DNA of 64,000 bases from Raffaelea ambrosiae (GCA_002778195.1 PCDI01000002.1:2989234-3053233), one strand, 5' to 3'. Numbered from the stretch's first letter, positions 40,180 through 53,239 are shown. A program made the numbers and translations. Notes: a model not told the origin generated them from the letters alone.

Positions 40180-42778
40180 GTAGGAATACACTCTTGCGGA
40201 ATTTCGACACATTTCGACACACTCACTAAAAAAAAAACGCGCGTCGCACACGGCTTGACGAGCATTCGTTGGTCACGCGAAGACCGCCTCATCCCTGCTG
40301 TTCTGCCATTGCTATGCAGTTACCCTGTACGATGCTGTATCGACGAGTCACGCGCGAGTTCGGCGAGCGACCAGGAGGCAGCGAAAGACGAGGATCAAGG
40401 GTCTGTCTGGTCCTGGCAGCAAATGATTTTGGTATTTCATTTGGACAGGAGCTTTTGCCTAAATGTGGGACAGCAGGCGCAACGGGGAGCGGCGGGTTTC
40501 CACGAGCGGGTTGGTTCGCCAGCGAGCAGAGCCCAGAACTTACTATGTAGAAGACAGCAACAAGCAAATTTGCTTTTCTGGACCGTTGTTCCATTCGGAC
40601 AGAAACATTGGCGGTCTGGACCCTCGCGGTCAACAGGCAGGGTCCGACGCAGGGACCCCCCCCCCGGGCCTGTGGGCTCCAGGGTTGCAGTGATGGAAGA
40701 GTGTGGTTGAGCAGGAACAATATTGTGCACAGGGCAGGAGCACGTTCTTTATTGTACTCGTTCGGAGCAGGATGCCACCGTAGGAGCGCAGTGTAGCAGG
40801 CGTGCGAGCACAGGGCCAACAGGGGCAGCCAGGTCCTGTGGTGGTGCCTGTGTGGTGGCGGCAATGCCAGCTGTTGTGTGCGTGTGCCCGTTCTACATAG
40901 TATCTTACATAGTAGACAGGCACAAAGTACTATGTACTATGTGTTATATAGTACTGATACAGTTTATACACGTTTGTTCAGGCCACGCATGCCGTACAAC
41001 ACGCTTGCATGCAATGCTTAAAAGCTTATTGGGGGGCCTTCTCAGCCGGCAGCGATTTTGGCGAGCACAAGTCGAGCACAAGTCGAGCGAATGGGAGCGC
41101 CGGGCCCGGGGCCATCATCCGTCAGCACGGTGAAGACACATGGCCTGCGAGCATTCAAATATAGCATCCTACGGCAAATCTGGTTTCCGCGTACGAATAC
41201 AGTAGTTAGTTACTACATAGTACATAGTATGTACATAGTAGTTATGCCTCAGCCGGTCGCTCCCTTTTCCCTCCCACTCGCCTCTTCTGCCATTTTCTAC
41301 CCAACTGAACAAGCAGCCCCTATTTTACACTCTGGATGCATCTTACGCAGGCTGCAGGCGGTGCAGTAGCAGCATGCCCTCCTCCTGTACTTTTTAGGAG
41401 TAGGCGAGGGCCAGCCCACCCGTATCGCACTGGCGGGTGGGTCATGGGGTCGCGCGATTGGTCAATCGTTGCCCGCCACCAGGGGCTCTCCCTCCTCAGC
41501 AACCACAACTACCACGCTTGCTAACGGCATTGGGATGTTGGCGTATTTTGGGGCGGTCCAATGGCGGCGGGCCAAGAAGGATGGAACGGCGCCCTCTTCG
41601 CTCGCCCACGGCGAGCGTGTCTTGCGTTCCTGGTGTGTCTGTGTGTCGCCGCCCTTTTTCCACTGGGTCGTGCTTGCTCTATTTTTTCCCTCGTTCGTCC
41701 CATATCGGCCCATACGGGAAGGCTCCACCCATCCAGGAACGCTAGACGGCATGGGTAGGTCGGATACGACAGCAAACCCAATATCAAATTTCCTTTTGCT
41801 GTCCTCCTTTTTGCCTGGGCTTGTTTTCTGGGCTAGACTGTCCCATAATAGTAATAAAAATAAACCTGGCGAGCATACGTGAGCCTTCCGGGGGGGTGTG
41901 GATCGTTCTTTTTTTTTTTTTTGTGTTTTCTCTCTTCGCTGTTTTCCTCTGTTTGCTCACGCATTTCCTCATTCGTCTTGTTTTTCTTTTTTCTTTTTTT
42001 TCCCCTTTTTCCCTTTTCCCCTTCGCCTCTCCTCCCCGTCCCCGTTTTGTGTGTTTCTTGGTGTGTTTCTGCGTTTTGCGTTTCTTGCATCCTGCAAACC
42101 GTGCACGATTGTTCTTTTCATGAGCCTCACTTTCACGGAGTTACGAAAAGCCCACCCCCCCTGCCGGCCAGCCGACGTGATTGAGCATTCTTTGCTCTCT
42201 CGCCCCTCTCTCGTTTTTTTTCGCTCGCTCACCAAAACCACTCGGGCATCGTGCCCGCGGCGTCCCAGGCTAGCAACCAACGGATCGGCCGATCAGCCTC
42301 AGCAAACGTCACAGCAGCTGTCGTTCCGAGTCCACATCAACATCGTGACCGTGTCGTGACACTCACTGCCTGTTGTTGCTCTTCTCTTTCGTGCTTTGTT
42401 TGTTTGTGCGTGCTCGTCTCGCCGTCCCTTCCTTTTTTTTTTACCACGTTCCTCCCACGACGTCGACGCCAACCCACGATATGGACTACGACCTCGTCGC
42501 CATCGCCGCATAGAGCTCCCGTGTTGTTTCGCGAGCCTTTCGGGCCTCGAGCCTTTTCAGCTTGTCGAGCTTTCCGAACCTTTATTTTACGCGTCTAGTT
42601 TTTCTGTCCTCCACCCTCGCCTTTCTCCGCAGGACGGACCACAACGTTCCTATCGACACGACCAAGTCGGATAGTCCTTCCTTTTGATTACCACAGACAC
42701 AGTCGCTTGCTCTAGCTGTGCTTCTCTCGTAAGAGGAAGCTGGCCACTGCCTTCGTCCCCGGGGGCCCCCAGATAGAT

Positions 42779-44876
42779 ATGACCGACGAGTCTACCCTCG
42801 TTCCGACTCGTGATACGACTACCCCCAGCCCTTCTGCGCACCAGCACGGCCATCACAGCCATCACCACCACCACCACCACGCCCAGCTTCACGACGAATA
42901 CGCCCATACCCATAAGCACGTCGACACAGACCAGCTCGACATCCTCGAGGGTCCCCTTGACGACCCCGATATCCCCAACGACTCGAACGACAACGACAGC
43001 AACAACATCAACAACAGCAACAACGACAGCAACGACCCCGACGACTCTGACGCCTTCGACAACACGCACGAGCTGCGCCGACGCGACTACGACGACGGCT
43101 CGCTCATCGCCGAGGTTGTCCAGACCGTCTCTGTCGTGCAGCTCATCGACGGGAATGGCGACATTGTGAGCGTCGAAACACACTCGTTGAGCCCCCGGAC
43201 ACACATCATCGACACCACCACCGGCCAGACCGTCGACATTTCCAACCTGTCCGACGCCATGGTTACCCCAGGCGCCGGCCAGTCGTTCGTCAACGGCACC
43301 TCGACTGGTGCCACAGACTCGCTGTCTCCGTCCGCGCCGCTGATCTCGCTGACGGCTGCGGGAGCCGTCACTCCCGTCACCCCCAGTTCTCTCACAACCT
43401 CGAGCCTGTCCGCCTCCTCACCACTCACCACCTCGCTGCCGCTGTCCACAGCCTCCACACAACTCTCGCAAACAACCACGCCATCCTTGACGGCCGGCCC
43501 GGAGTCGACTGTTGGTGTCCTCTCCGCAGCCGCCAACAGCAGCACATGTAAGTAGTCATTTAACACGATGCCAGGCTTGTGCTTTTTTCTTTCTTTTTCT
43601 TTTTTCTTTTAACTCTCTTTTTTTGTCTCCATCTTCCCGTCTTTTTTTTTTTCTCTTCCCAACCGTCCCATCCACACGATTTTTAACAACTTGACCAGCT
43701 TCAACTCTCCTGTCATCACATGCCACGACTTCGGCGCCCTACACTGTCGTGAGCAGCGGTGGCTCGCTGCGTACTCTTTTCGCCAATTCGACAAGCAGCG
43801 CCGCATCCTCGACGGCATTTTCCTCTTCTCTGTTCTCTTCTACGCTCTCCTCAACCTCGAAGCACTCCAGCAAGACCACTTTGTCTGCGAGCTCCACGTT
43901 CGTCTCCTCGTACATCTCTTCGTCTGCTACCGGCGCATCGTCTCTGTTCTCTGCAGGCGCGTCCTCTTCATCTGGGGCGGCTATCGCAACAGGTGCTGGC
44001 GGCAGTGGATCCGGCGCCACGGATGGGTCGGGCAGCGGGTCCGGCACGACTAACGGTGCGGGTGGTTCCTCGGCGACGGGTTCTTCCAACGGTGATTCTA
44101 GCCCGGCGACCCCCACGAGCGTGGTTGTCGGCGGCGTCGTTGGCGGCGTGGCAGGCCTGGCCGTGGTGCTTCTCTTAGCAATCCTGCTTCTCCGCTACAA
44201 GAGACGGTTCTACCGGGCCGGCCACAAGCTGCTGGCCGATGGCGATGGCGGCAGCAGCACCGGCCGCGGCATGCTGGACGGCGACGATCACCTGGGCGGC
44301 CCCGGCGGCAAGGGTGCTGGCGCTCGCCACAGCGACATGACCGAATACCGCGGCACGAACTTCCTGATGCCGCTGGCCACCATCAGCAGCAGGAAGCAGC
44401 TGACAGGCGGACGGGCGTCGTCGGACAGTGCCGCTGCTGACGAAGCCGGCAGCGGAGGCGGCGGCAGCAGCACGGGCGAGCGCGGTTTCTACCGGGTGTC
44501 TGGCAAGAAGCTGCCGTCTGTGCTGCAACATGGAGGCGACGGGTACGAGGACCCCCGCGAGAGCGTGTACAACGTCCCCGTCATCCGGGACTCGATGGGG
44601 TTCTTTGGCGGACCTGGCGGACCCGGAACAACGCCGACGTCGCGCTTTGCGGTGGGATCGCCCATGCGGCCCGCCAGCGGCGTGATGGTGATGCATCCCG
44701 GGCCCGGCAAGACGGCGACGATGCGGGTGCCATTATCACGGCAAGGATCTTCGATTTACGACGACGACGCGAGCAACCTGTCACCGCCGTCACCTCTCGA
44801 CCCGATTGGCCGGACACGGCCATCCCAGGACGGCTCGCGCGGCTCGGGGTCGCGCTTTACCGAAGAACTGTCATGA
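42779..44876 (+). CDS. Single-pass Ser/Thr-rich membrane protein (SKG6/Mid2-like architecture)
   Basis: Exon 1 is 42779-43547 and exon 2 43699-44876; the intron 43548-43698 has a GTAAGT donor and ACCAG acceptor, phase 1, for 648 residues. The N-terminus has a His tract (about 22-47) and an Asp/Asn-rich acidic tract (about 50-96). A Ser/Thr-rich region, likely O-glycosylated, runs from about 180 to 395, then one membrane helix (VVVGGVVGGVAGLAVVLLLA.., about 398-425) followed by RYKRRF as a cytosolic stop-transfer signal. The 220-residue cytosolic tail is Gly/Ser-rich with YRVSGKKLPSVL, ESVYNVPVIRDSMG and SRFTEELS. The layout resembles fungal surface sensors or SKG6-type proteins, but no catalytic domain is visible and the function is unknown. 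No N-terminal signal peptide is seen, which is odd for this topology; an unrecognised 5' exon is possible. Confidence 0.75.
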
Positions 44877-44910
44877 CGACCTTGGACGCCGCGCTCGCCT
44901 TCCTCTGTCT

Positions 44911-45051
44911 GACAGTGTCTATCGGACAGTGTCTATCGGACAGTGTCTATCGGACAGTGTCTATCGGACAGTGNNNNNNNNNNNNNNNGACAGTGTCTAT
45001 CGGACAGTGTCTATCGGACAGTGTCTATCGGACAGTGTCTATCGGACAGTG
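44911..45051 (+). repeat. 14-bp minisatellite in the 3' UTR, with assembly gap
   Basis: Near-perfect GACAGTGTCTATCG units start 35 bp after the stop codon of the membrane-protein gene. Units begin at 44911, 44925, 44939, 44953 and 44967, then 15 N (44974-44988), then resume at 44989 for four units plus a partial. The flanks are out of phase across the gap by 8 bases, so the N count does not give the true array length. Confidence 0.92.
44974..44988. other. Assembly gap (15 N) inside minisatellite
   Basis: Undetermined bases within the 14-bp tandem array; probably a collapsed repeat. Confidence 0.99.
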
Positions 45052-48000
45052 CCGCATTGGACCGTCTCTATCTGGCGGAAGCCGCGTTCGGCCTCCGACT
45101 TGTACATTTGCTTGTAACATGTGCCTTCTCCTTCTATTCATGTCTTCCTACGAAGGAGGTGCCCCCACTGCTCTCCCTTTTTCACCATAATGTTTACACA
45201 GCCCTATTCTCGGCCGACCACCTCCTCTGCGAGAAATCCCCTTCTCCCTTATGTTTCCAAAACTCAAGCATGGTCCGGCGTTTTCTATTTCTTCTTTCTA
45301 TTACCTCTTCTTCGCTGGCTGTGCTTCTGGAAAGAAGCACCTCATATCTTCTACTTTTGTTCTTCTTACTTTTGATCCTTTCTTCGTCACGCCCCTAATG
45401 AACGGAGGGCGACGCCTTTTTATATATTCCCTTCTTACGCTCACTACAACCGCCTTATTCTATAACATTACCCTTGTACTCTCTCGTTCAAGAATATTCC
45501 CCTTCTGGTTTTTTTTTTTCGGTCATTCTTATTTTTTCTCGTTGTTCTTTTGATACACTATTTCGCTCCATCTAGATGGACTGAAAGGCGGGTTTTCATA
45601 TGTTGTTCTTGTGTGTGGATATTTTGGAAGAGATCAGGCTTCTTAGAGAGATGGCATAGGCAGTGGAATGCACGCCTGTTGTATTCAATATGATTTTTTT
45701 CTTCTTCTTCTTTTTTGGAGAGTTTTTTGTTCCAACGTGCAAGGCAGATTGTGATGTTGTTGAGCATCGATGCGTGATTGATACTGTTTGGTTGCGCTGT
45801 GTCATGCTTAGCCTCGCAGTACTCGTCGTTGCCCGTAGGATCTCGGCTGTGTCCCACTCGGGGCTGTAAGACGCAGTGAATGAGTTACGGCGAATAGAGA
45901 TCCAACCCAGCATCTGTCGGCATCTCGGTCGGTTCGTGTGCCCGCAAGTAGGTGTTGTTGGGATGTGTGTAGTCTATTTTGACTACTGCCACACCAAAAG
46001 AAATAGGAAGAACAGAGCCGCGCGAGGACGAGTCTCTCATTTTATCATTCTAAAATAAAACAGTGATCTGCGGGAGGGGGGGTTGCAATAGGAGGGCAAA
46101 AGAGAGAGAGAGAGAGAAAGAGAGAGAGACCGGAGTCGCCCCCCGGGCTATTTTTGGACAGGCCAGTCCAGACCAGTCAGGGGCAGGACAGTTGTGGCAT
46201 GCATGCACGCCTTCTGCGCAGCAAGACCATTCTTCTTTTGTGGCAAGCCACAGCATTCTTGTCTCACACACTCACACACACACCTACACTGCATACAAGA
46301 AGTCGAAGCTGAACGAGGCCTGCACGCATACGAGTAGGCACATGCGCACACGCACGGAGGAACAAGTCGCATTATCAAAGGACCGAAGACGGGGAGCCAT
46401 TGGCCCCGAGTGTAAGTCTGCGCCCTCTCCCCTTGTCCCCGAGCCAGCCGGGAGTCGCAGAATCGAGAATCTGCGACAAGATGCAAACATGCTATTGCGG
46501 GACCACCAGCGTGTGGTGTGGTGTTGGCAGTGGCCTCCGTGTGCATCGTGCGAGACGGACATGAAACAAGGGCAGTCTCTTCTTTCTTCTGAGAGGGGGG
46601 GAGGCAGCCTGTTCCATAGAGAGGATTATATAGTATCTGCGATTTGGGGGCACGCACGGCCATGGCAACTTAAAAGGAAACTTCAAACGGTTGTAGTGGA
46701 GGTAGGAGTAGGTACGGGGGGGGGGGGACAACGCGGGCGCTTGGACACCGGACTCTCCAAGACTCCTGGTTGGACAGGGCCATGACAAATTGCACAGATG
46801 TTTCTGGTTTCTGTTTTCTGGGCTGTGTTCCTTCTTCTTCTCCTTCTTTTTTTTCGACTTTCTTGGTTGTGTGCATCCCATTCCTGCTTCTCGAAACGCA
46901 GAAGAGGGAGCAAAGGAGGGGGCCAAAACGCCAAAAACGCCAAAAACGCCAAAAAAACGCTCAAACGTCAAAGAAAAAAAAGAACAGCCAGGACAACGAA
47001 AAGTAGGGATGGGATGATGGGCTGAAACAGAAACGGTTTGCTTAGCCACGAGGCAGGGATGGCAAGAACGCCAGAGAAGAAGTCAAAACCCAAGATCAAA
47101 GTCGGCGCCGACAGAAGACCAAAGAAAGACCGGACGGCTTGAATATTGAGCCGTTCAGGGAGGCCAGAGACTAATGGCATATGGAGATGCTCAGCCTTGA
47201 AGTGGGTGTGGACGTAGTTAGTGACCCTAGTCGTCGCGTAGCGTCTACGAGCCGTTGCTATTATCCCTTGAGAAGGTCTGAATTAGCCCCCGTTTCTCGG
47301 CAGTCGGGAGGCGGGTGAACTTGTTGCTGGCGGGGGGCCGTTTAGGGATAAGAAAGGCGAGAAAATGGAAATGCAAGAAAATAGAAATGCATGCATGAAA
47401 GAGAAGCGTTGGAACTTATTTTTTGGGGGGGGAAGCGGTGGGTGGGAACATGGTTAGGATGCGCCTAGGATGTGGCTACTTTGTAACTACATGGAAGGAT
47501 TCTGCAAAGCGGCAAACTCCGAGCAGCGTCAGACAAGCTTCGTGTTCGACTCGAAGGCGCGGTGAGAAACGGGGAGCGATCACTGACCAAAAAAGGAAAG
47601 ACAAAAAAAAGACAAAAAAAACGGAGAGATTTGAACACGGCGTACTGGCCGTTTGTCTGTTGCAGCATGGAATCAGGGCACGGCGAGCGAGCTCTGTTCT
47701 TGTGCTCGGCCTCAGAAATACCTGGTCGGACGTCGGGTCAACTTTCCTTTCTGTCGTGCAGTATTTGAGTTACAGGGCATTGCATTGCCTGGGAGAAACG
47801 GCTTTCATCCACAACAAGTTCCATGTGAAGACAAGAGACGCATCAGAGCAGCGCATATCCGACAAGCAAGACCGCCCAGGAAAAGAAAGAATACGTCAGT
47901 CCTGCGTGATCACGGCCGATCAAGCAGATCACGAAAATGAACGTCGCCCGATGCGCTGCTGCCTGTTCCCAACGGCTTTCTGCAGAGCACACCATTTTCT

Positions 48001-49732
48001 CTTATTCGCTTTCAACAAAAATACAGGAGCACGGGGAGACCCGACATGACGAGTGCTGGTACATACGGTAGTAACTGACTAGTTAGTGGTTGGTTAGTTA
48101 CCGTCTGTAACACAGAGACGCTAAAAAAAAAAGGGCCCCAAACCCAGACAGTCGGTCTAATCGCACGCAACGCCCAAACCCCGACACACCCACCGCCTCA
48201 GCCACACAAAACACGCGGATCGCACGGCGGGCTTGGTATTACATAGTTAGTATAGCAGGTTCTGGGCATTAGGAGCATTTTGGGCGACGAGTACCGTTAC
48301 CGTCACAGCGCATCCGTCCTTCCCTCGACTAGGCTTGTTTGGGCGTGGCATGGGATGCGGTGTAAGATCTGCGTACTCGTATCTTACCAATGCTGGAGTG
48401 GTGGCCGCCAAGTACTCGGGACGGGGAGACACGCAGAGGCAGAGACACTTGTATCTTACTATGTACAACAACGACCGTATTCTGCATAGCATCTAGTTAG
48501 TTACATGCTGATCCTACTGGCAAGGAGCGGCAAAGACACGCCCTCTCTGACGGATCCGGTGCAGAATCGGCTGCTGGCGCATCGACACGCTCTCGCGAGC
48601 ACAATCCGGGTGGTGGTCGAGTCGAGTCGTCGGGCTTGCTGGCGACTGCCGTGAACGGCTGGTTGGTGCCATTGACGGCCACCCGTCTTTTGCCTGTTGT
48701 CCCCTGTCTACCGTCTTCTGCCTCGCTGGTCCAAAACACAGCGCGCCTTGTGCCTGGCGAGCGCAACTGCCAAAACGGTGACAACCCTGTGTCGCTCGCG
48801 CCTTCCTTCCCTGCGCTGCTGGCTTGCGACGCTAAACTCCGGGGACCCAGGCTAGGGGACGACGCCCAGACACCCCGTCCTGCTTGCCCTTTTTCTCTGC
48901 ACCCCTCCAGCAGACCCCGAGCCGGTCGACCCCCCCCCCCCCCCCAAACTCAAAACTAGCCTCTGCCGATACTTGGCCTCCTTTGTCCCTCTCTTTTGCT
49001 CCTTTGCGCGGACACGCACAGCTCGCACTCACAGACACTCACCCTTGTACACGCACACACACGCACACACACACTCTCTCTGTCTCTCCTGGACCGCGGA
49101 GCCCTGCAACCACCGACTCGGCTTACGGTCTGGTCCATTTGCTGCGCACCTGCCGCTTGGCCCTGCTATATTCTGTCCCCATCGGAACCACAGGCGCTTA
49201 CCCTGCACTTTCCTCCCTTTCCCATCTGCCATTCCTGACTGCATCGTCTGTATTCTCTCACTCACTTTCCTTTTTTTTCTTTTCTTCCTGCGTGAACATA
49301 CAATCCTGTCTACAGTCTATTCTTACTCCATTCTCTTCTCTTTGTTTCTTTCTCTGCGTGCATTCGTATTCCCTGTCCAATTCCCGAGCCATTGGACGCA
49401 TCTAATCAAAACCCGCAAATACCAACCATCTCAGATCCCCAAAAAGGACCCTTGCAACTCTGTTCTTCAACGGCCGTTTTTTGGGGCTGCTTTTCTCTGG
49501 TTTTCCGCCTACCGCTCTCTGTGTTGCTCGCCAACACAAACTGACCAGACGAGGCCTTGTCCGCGCTCGCTCTGCCGGCATTCCTTCCTCGGCTCGGCTC
49601 CTGTCTAGCATCTCCATCTTCGGGTCTTTGCGCGTGCAGCCGGGCTCTATCGCCCATCCGATATTCTCGTGGAACAGCTCCCAGAGCCACTCTTTCGCCC
49701 TCGGACCGGTCCCCCCCCGTAGCTGGCACACC
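45052..49732. other. 4.7-kb spacer, no gene supported
   Basis: Contains T-rich and CT-rich tracts, AG and CA microsatellites (about 46100-46128 and 49050-49075), a C16 run (48930-48945), TACTCGTA at 46329 (reverse) and 48374, and TACATAGTA at 48457 (reverse). Frames of 240 and 208 codons near 46063 and 47423 begin at GTG or TTG and have low-complexity composition. The last 0.8 kb is CT-rich and probably the promoter and leader of the Zn2Cys6 gene. Confidence 0.45.
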
Positions 49733-52700
49733 ATGGACCGCCAGCGTCCAGACCAGGGCTTTGCATTGCCTCCCATCGGGGCGCCTATGCTTTCCCGGCC
49801 ACCGCCCCAGCTCTACGGCCAGACCTATGACAGACTGCCCCCCATCCACATGCCGGCCGACATGGCCGCCGCCCACATGTTCGGCAGCGACCCCAATGCG
49901 TACATGGACGAGGCCACCGAAGCCAAGAGGCGGAGGATCGCACGGGTGAGCATGCGCCGAAGCTTCCCTTCCCCCTTTTCGCTTGACCGGAGAAGAGGCC
50001 GGAGACGTCGAGTTGGCGAGCCATATATCTGGGCTCCTCGGGGAGGAACCGGCCAGACCCCCGGCCAGACTCCCGGAGTGCGAGAGGACCGCATGCAGAG
50101 GAAGCAGGGTCCATGAGCTCTTTTCTTTTCTTTTTTTTCTGTCTTTTTAATAAGAGACACTTCGCGAGCAGCACACCTGCTAATGCTGCTGAACTAGGCC
50201 TGCGATATGTGCCGCAAGAAGAAGATCAAGTGCGACGGCAAGATGCCCTCGTGCACCCACTGCGTCAACTACAAGACGAAATGTGTCTTTACACAAGTCG
50301 AGAAGAAGCGGAATCCGCCAAAAGGGTGAGCAGGAGAGCGGTTTCAGGAGAGAGAAAGTACAGGGGACAAGACGAGCAAAAGAGTGGCTGACATCCCGCA
50401 CAGAGCAAAGTACATTGAGGGCCTCGAGAACCGCCTTGGCCGCATGGAGAGCCTGCTGCGCCTGTCGGGCTTGCTGGGCGAGGACGACGGCGCCACCGAC
50501 CTGGGCACGCTCGAGAAGAAGCTGGCCGAGAAGAACCGCGAGATCCGCCAGGCTTCGCAGGCCGCTTCCCAGCCCGCCCTGTCCAATCCGTCGTCGCCCT
50601 CGCAGACCGGCTCCGGCAACGAGTCGACGCCGCGCAGCTCCATCACGTCTCCCGAGCCGGGCAAGGACCGCGGCGACTCGACGGGCGTCCCCGACAAGAG
50701 CCAGCGGCCGTCGGCCACCCCAGACCGCAAGGCGGCGAAGTCCAAGCGCGAGGAGGAAGTCGAGTCTCTGTCCGAGATGATGTGCTCGCTGGTCACCAAC
50801 AACTACGGCGAGACGCGGTACCTTGGTAAGCACGGATAGGACGGGCCCTGCCATCTCTCAGAGGGCTTTCTAGCCTTCTTTCCTTCCATTTCCGTGCCAA
50901 GACACAACCAACTAACAGACAAACCCCCCAACACAGGTTCCTCCTCCGGCTTCTCCATCTTCTCGCCAAAGGGCATGCAGTGGGTCAACGAAAAGACCGG
51001 CGACAACTCCTTCCAGCAGATGATCTCCCACGTCTCGCTCGACGACAACAAGTGGACCAACTGGAAGCCCGAGATCTTTGCCGACCTATTCAGCCGCCCC
51101 GTCTTCCGCCCGCTGCCGCCCAAGCCCGAGGCCCTGTCGCTGCTCAAGGACTTCTTCGAGAACTTCAACTGCATGTTCCCGCTCTTCCACCAGCCCACCT
51201 TCATGCACCTGGTCGAGCGCCAGTACTCCAAGGACCCCTACAGCGGCTCTGGCTGGTGGGCCAGCCTCAACGTCGTCCTGGCCATCGCCCACCGCCTGCG
51301 TGTCATGAGCAACCTGGTGCCGCAGGAGGAGGACGAGAAGTCCTGGGCCTACCTGAAGAACGCCATGGCCGTCTTCTCCGAGCTGACCATGCGCAACACC
51401 GACCTGCTGAGCGTCCAGGCCCTTCTGGGCATGGCCCTGTTCATGCAGGGCACCCCCAATCCGCAGCCCACCTTTTTGCTCGTCGCCGCCGCCATCCGCC
51501 TGTCCCACAGCATCGGCCTGCACAAGCGCGGCACCGGCTTCAACCTCAACCCCATCGAGATCGAGCAGCGCAAGCGCGTCTTCTGGATCGCCTACATGCT
51601 CGACAAGGACCTGTGTCTGCGCTCCGGCCGCCCGCCAGCCCAGGACGACGACGACATGAACGTCGACCTGCCCGACGCCGACCCGGCCGACAACATTGGC
51701 AACATCCCGCTGGCCGACGGCAAGGGCAAGATGAACCTGTTCCGCGTCATGTGCGAGTTCGCCACCATTGAGAGCAAGGTCTACAAGCGCCTCTACTCCA
51801 CCAAGGCCACCAAGCAGTCGCCCGGCGAGCTGCTCAACACCATCGGCGAGCTCGACCAAGAGCTCGAGGACTGGAAGGACAACATCCCCGTCGACTTCCG
51901 CCCCGAGCAGGAGATCAAGGCCTCCCACACACCACTCATCCTGCACGTGGTCATGCTGCACTTTACCTATTACAACTGCCTGACCACCATCCACCGCATG
52001 TGCGTCCACCACGGCTACTGGACCAGCCGTCTGTCCAACTATGCCATCCAGGGCCTCAACGCCAAGCCTCTCAACCCGCGCGTGTACTCGTCCGCCGCCT
52101 TGTGCGTCTCGTCCGCCCGCGCCTCCATCTCGCTGCTCAAGTACATCCCGCAGGGCGACTTCTCCTGCGTCTGGCTGATCCTGTACTTCCCCGTGTCTGC
52201 CCTGGTCACCCTCTTTGGCAACACGCTGCAGAACCCCCTCGACCCCCGCGCGCGATCCGACACGCGCCTGATGAACCTGGTCGTGACCTTTTTGTCCATG
52301 CTGGGCCAGGAAGCCGAGAGCGGCGGTGTGCACCGCATGCTGGGTGTCTGCTCCGAGTTTGAGCGCATTGCCAAGATTGTCATTGACAAGGCCGAGAAGG
52401 ACAACGCCAGCCGCAAGAAGCGCAAGAACCAGGACGCCCACGAGGCCACCGCCAGCAAACCTGCACCGCAGGCCTCCAAGTCGAAGTCGTCGTCGGATAA
52501 CAGCAGCGGGGCGGCCGCCGCATCATCCTCCGCTCCGGACACGTCCCAGCCCCAGCCCCAGTCCCAGTCGGATGCAGCGTCTGTTTCCAACGGACCCGCC
52601 AACACACCTCGGCCGTCCTCGTCGTGCAGCGCCGCGACAGCCTACCACAACACACCCGCTGCCACACCAGCCGAGGCCAGTGCGGCCGCAGAGACGGCAG

Positions 52701-53239
52701 CCGAGATTGTGAACGGGCACAAGAACCAGAAGAAGGGGGGACACCATCACAACCATCATCACAGTCGCAACCACAATCGAGCAGGTAGTGTCAACGGCAG
52801 CGATGTCCAGTCCAACCCGGCCACGGGCATGTACGGCAACAGTCCCATGGCGCTCACCAACAACACCAACACGCCGTCGCCCGGTATGGCACCGCCGGGC
52901 TGGACGTCTCATGACTACGCCAACAGCTTGACTTCAACCACAGCAGCAACCGGCAGCGTTTCCACCGGCGCCACCACCGGCGCCACCACCGGCGCCACCG
53001 GCGATCCTACGGCCGACTTTTCTTCGTTTGCCGATCTCACCGGTTTCGGTGCCATTCCTACGGACATGCCCACTGGGTTTGGCGAGGTGCAGTCACCACC
53101 ATTCGGGGACGGCATGCTGGGCCAACCCTTCCTGCCCCAGGACGTGTTCAACTTGCCCATGACTCTCGACTGGGACTGGGCCGAAATGAGCGGTGGAGCG
53201 TATCCGAGTGTTGAGAACGGCAACTTTCATGATTTTTGA
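49733..53239 (+). CDS. Zn2Cys6 transcription factor with fungal-specific TF domain
   Basis: Four exons: 49733-49945, 50198-50325, 50404-50825 and 50937-53239; introns have GTGAGC, GTGAGC and GTAAGC donors, and CTAAT/CTAAC branches are visible for the first and third. The product is 1021 residues. The zinc cluster is C73-X2-C76-X6-C83-X6-C90-X2-C93-X6-C100 (ACDMCRKKKIKCDGKMPSC..), split from residues 1-71 by intron 1. A linker and short coiled coil follow (AKYIEGLENRLGRMESLLRL). The fungal_trans middle-homology domain spans about 320-620 (FFENFNCMFPLFHQPTF, RLSHSIGLHKRG, EQRKRVFWIAYMLDKDLCLR). The C-terminus is Ser/Gln/His/Thr-rich with an acidic-aromatic end (LDWDWAEMSG). Resemblance to glucose/polysaccharide regulators such as COL-26/BglR crossed my mind but is unproven, so the target pathway is left open. 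Confidence 0.9.

Larger units (their letters stand above)
37467..42778. other. 5.3-kb gene-poor spacer rich in short palindromic words
   Basis: No gene is supported; frames up to about 190 codons near 40.3-40.9 kb have low-complexity or frame-shadow composition. The spacer holds nine of the twelve TACATAGTA words and five TACTCGTA words, including two exact palindromes (38805-38818 and 40164-40179). An 8-bp-stem hairpin lies at 41415-41441 (CCCACCCG..CGGGTGGG). From 41.9 to 42.7 kb it is T/CT-rich and probably the leader of the next gene. Confidence 0.5.

Noticed and set aside
44911..45051. CRISPR-like repeat array
   Set aside because: Head-to-tail minisatellite without spacers in a eukaryotic genome.
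46063..46785. 240-codon plus-strand frame
   Set aside because: Starts at GTG, crosses AG and CA microsatellites, and has no domain or splice logic.
47460..47600. Possible tRNA suggested by a GTGTTCGACTCG stretch
   Set aside because: No matching A box or acceptor stem could be folded; no other tRNA was found by eye.
47423..48049. 208-codon plus-strand frame
   Set aside because: Starts at TTG, poly-Lys from A-tracts, no family resemblance.
51086..52441. 451-codon minus-strand frame inside the Zn2Cys6 gene
   Set aside because: Val/Gly/Asp-rich antisense shadow of a strongly codon-biased exon.
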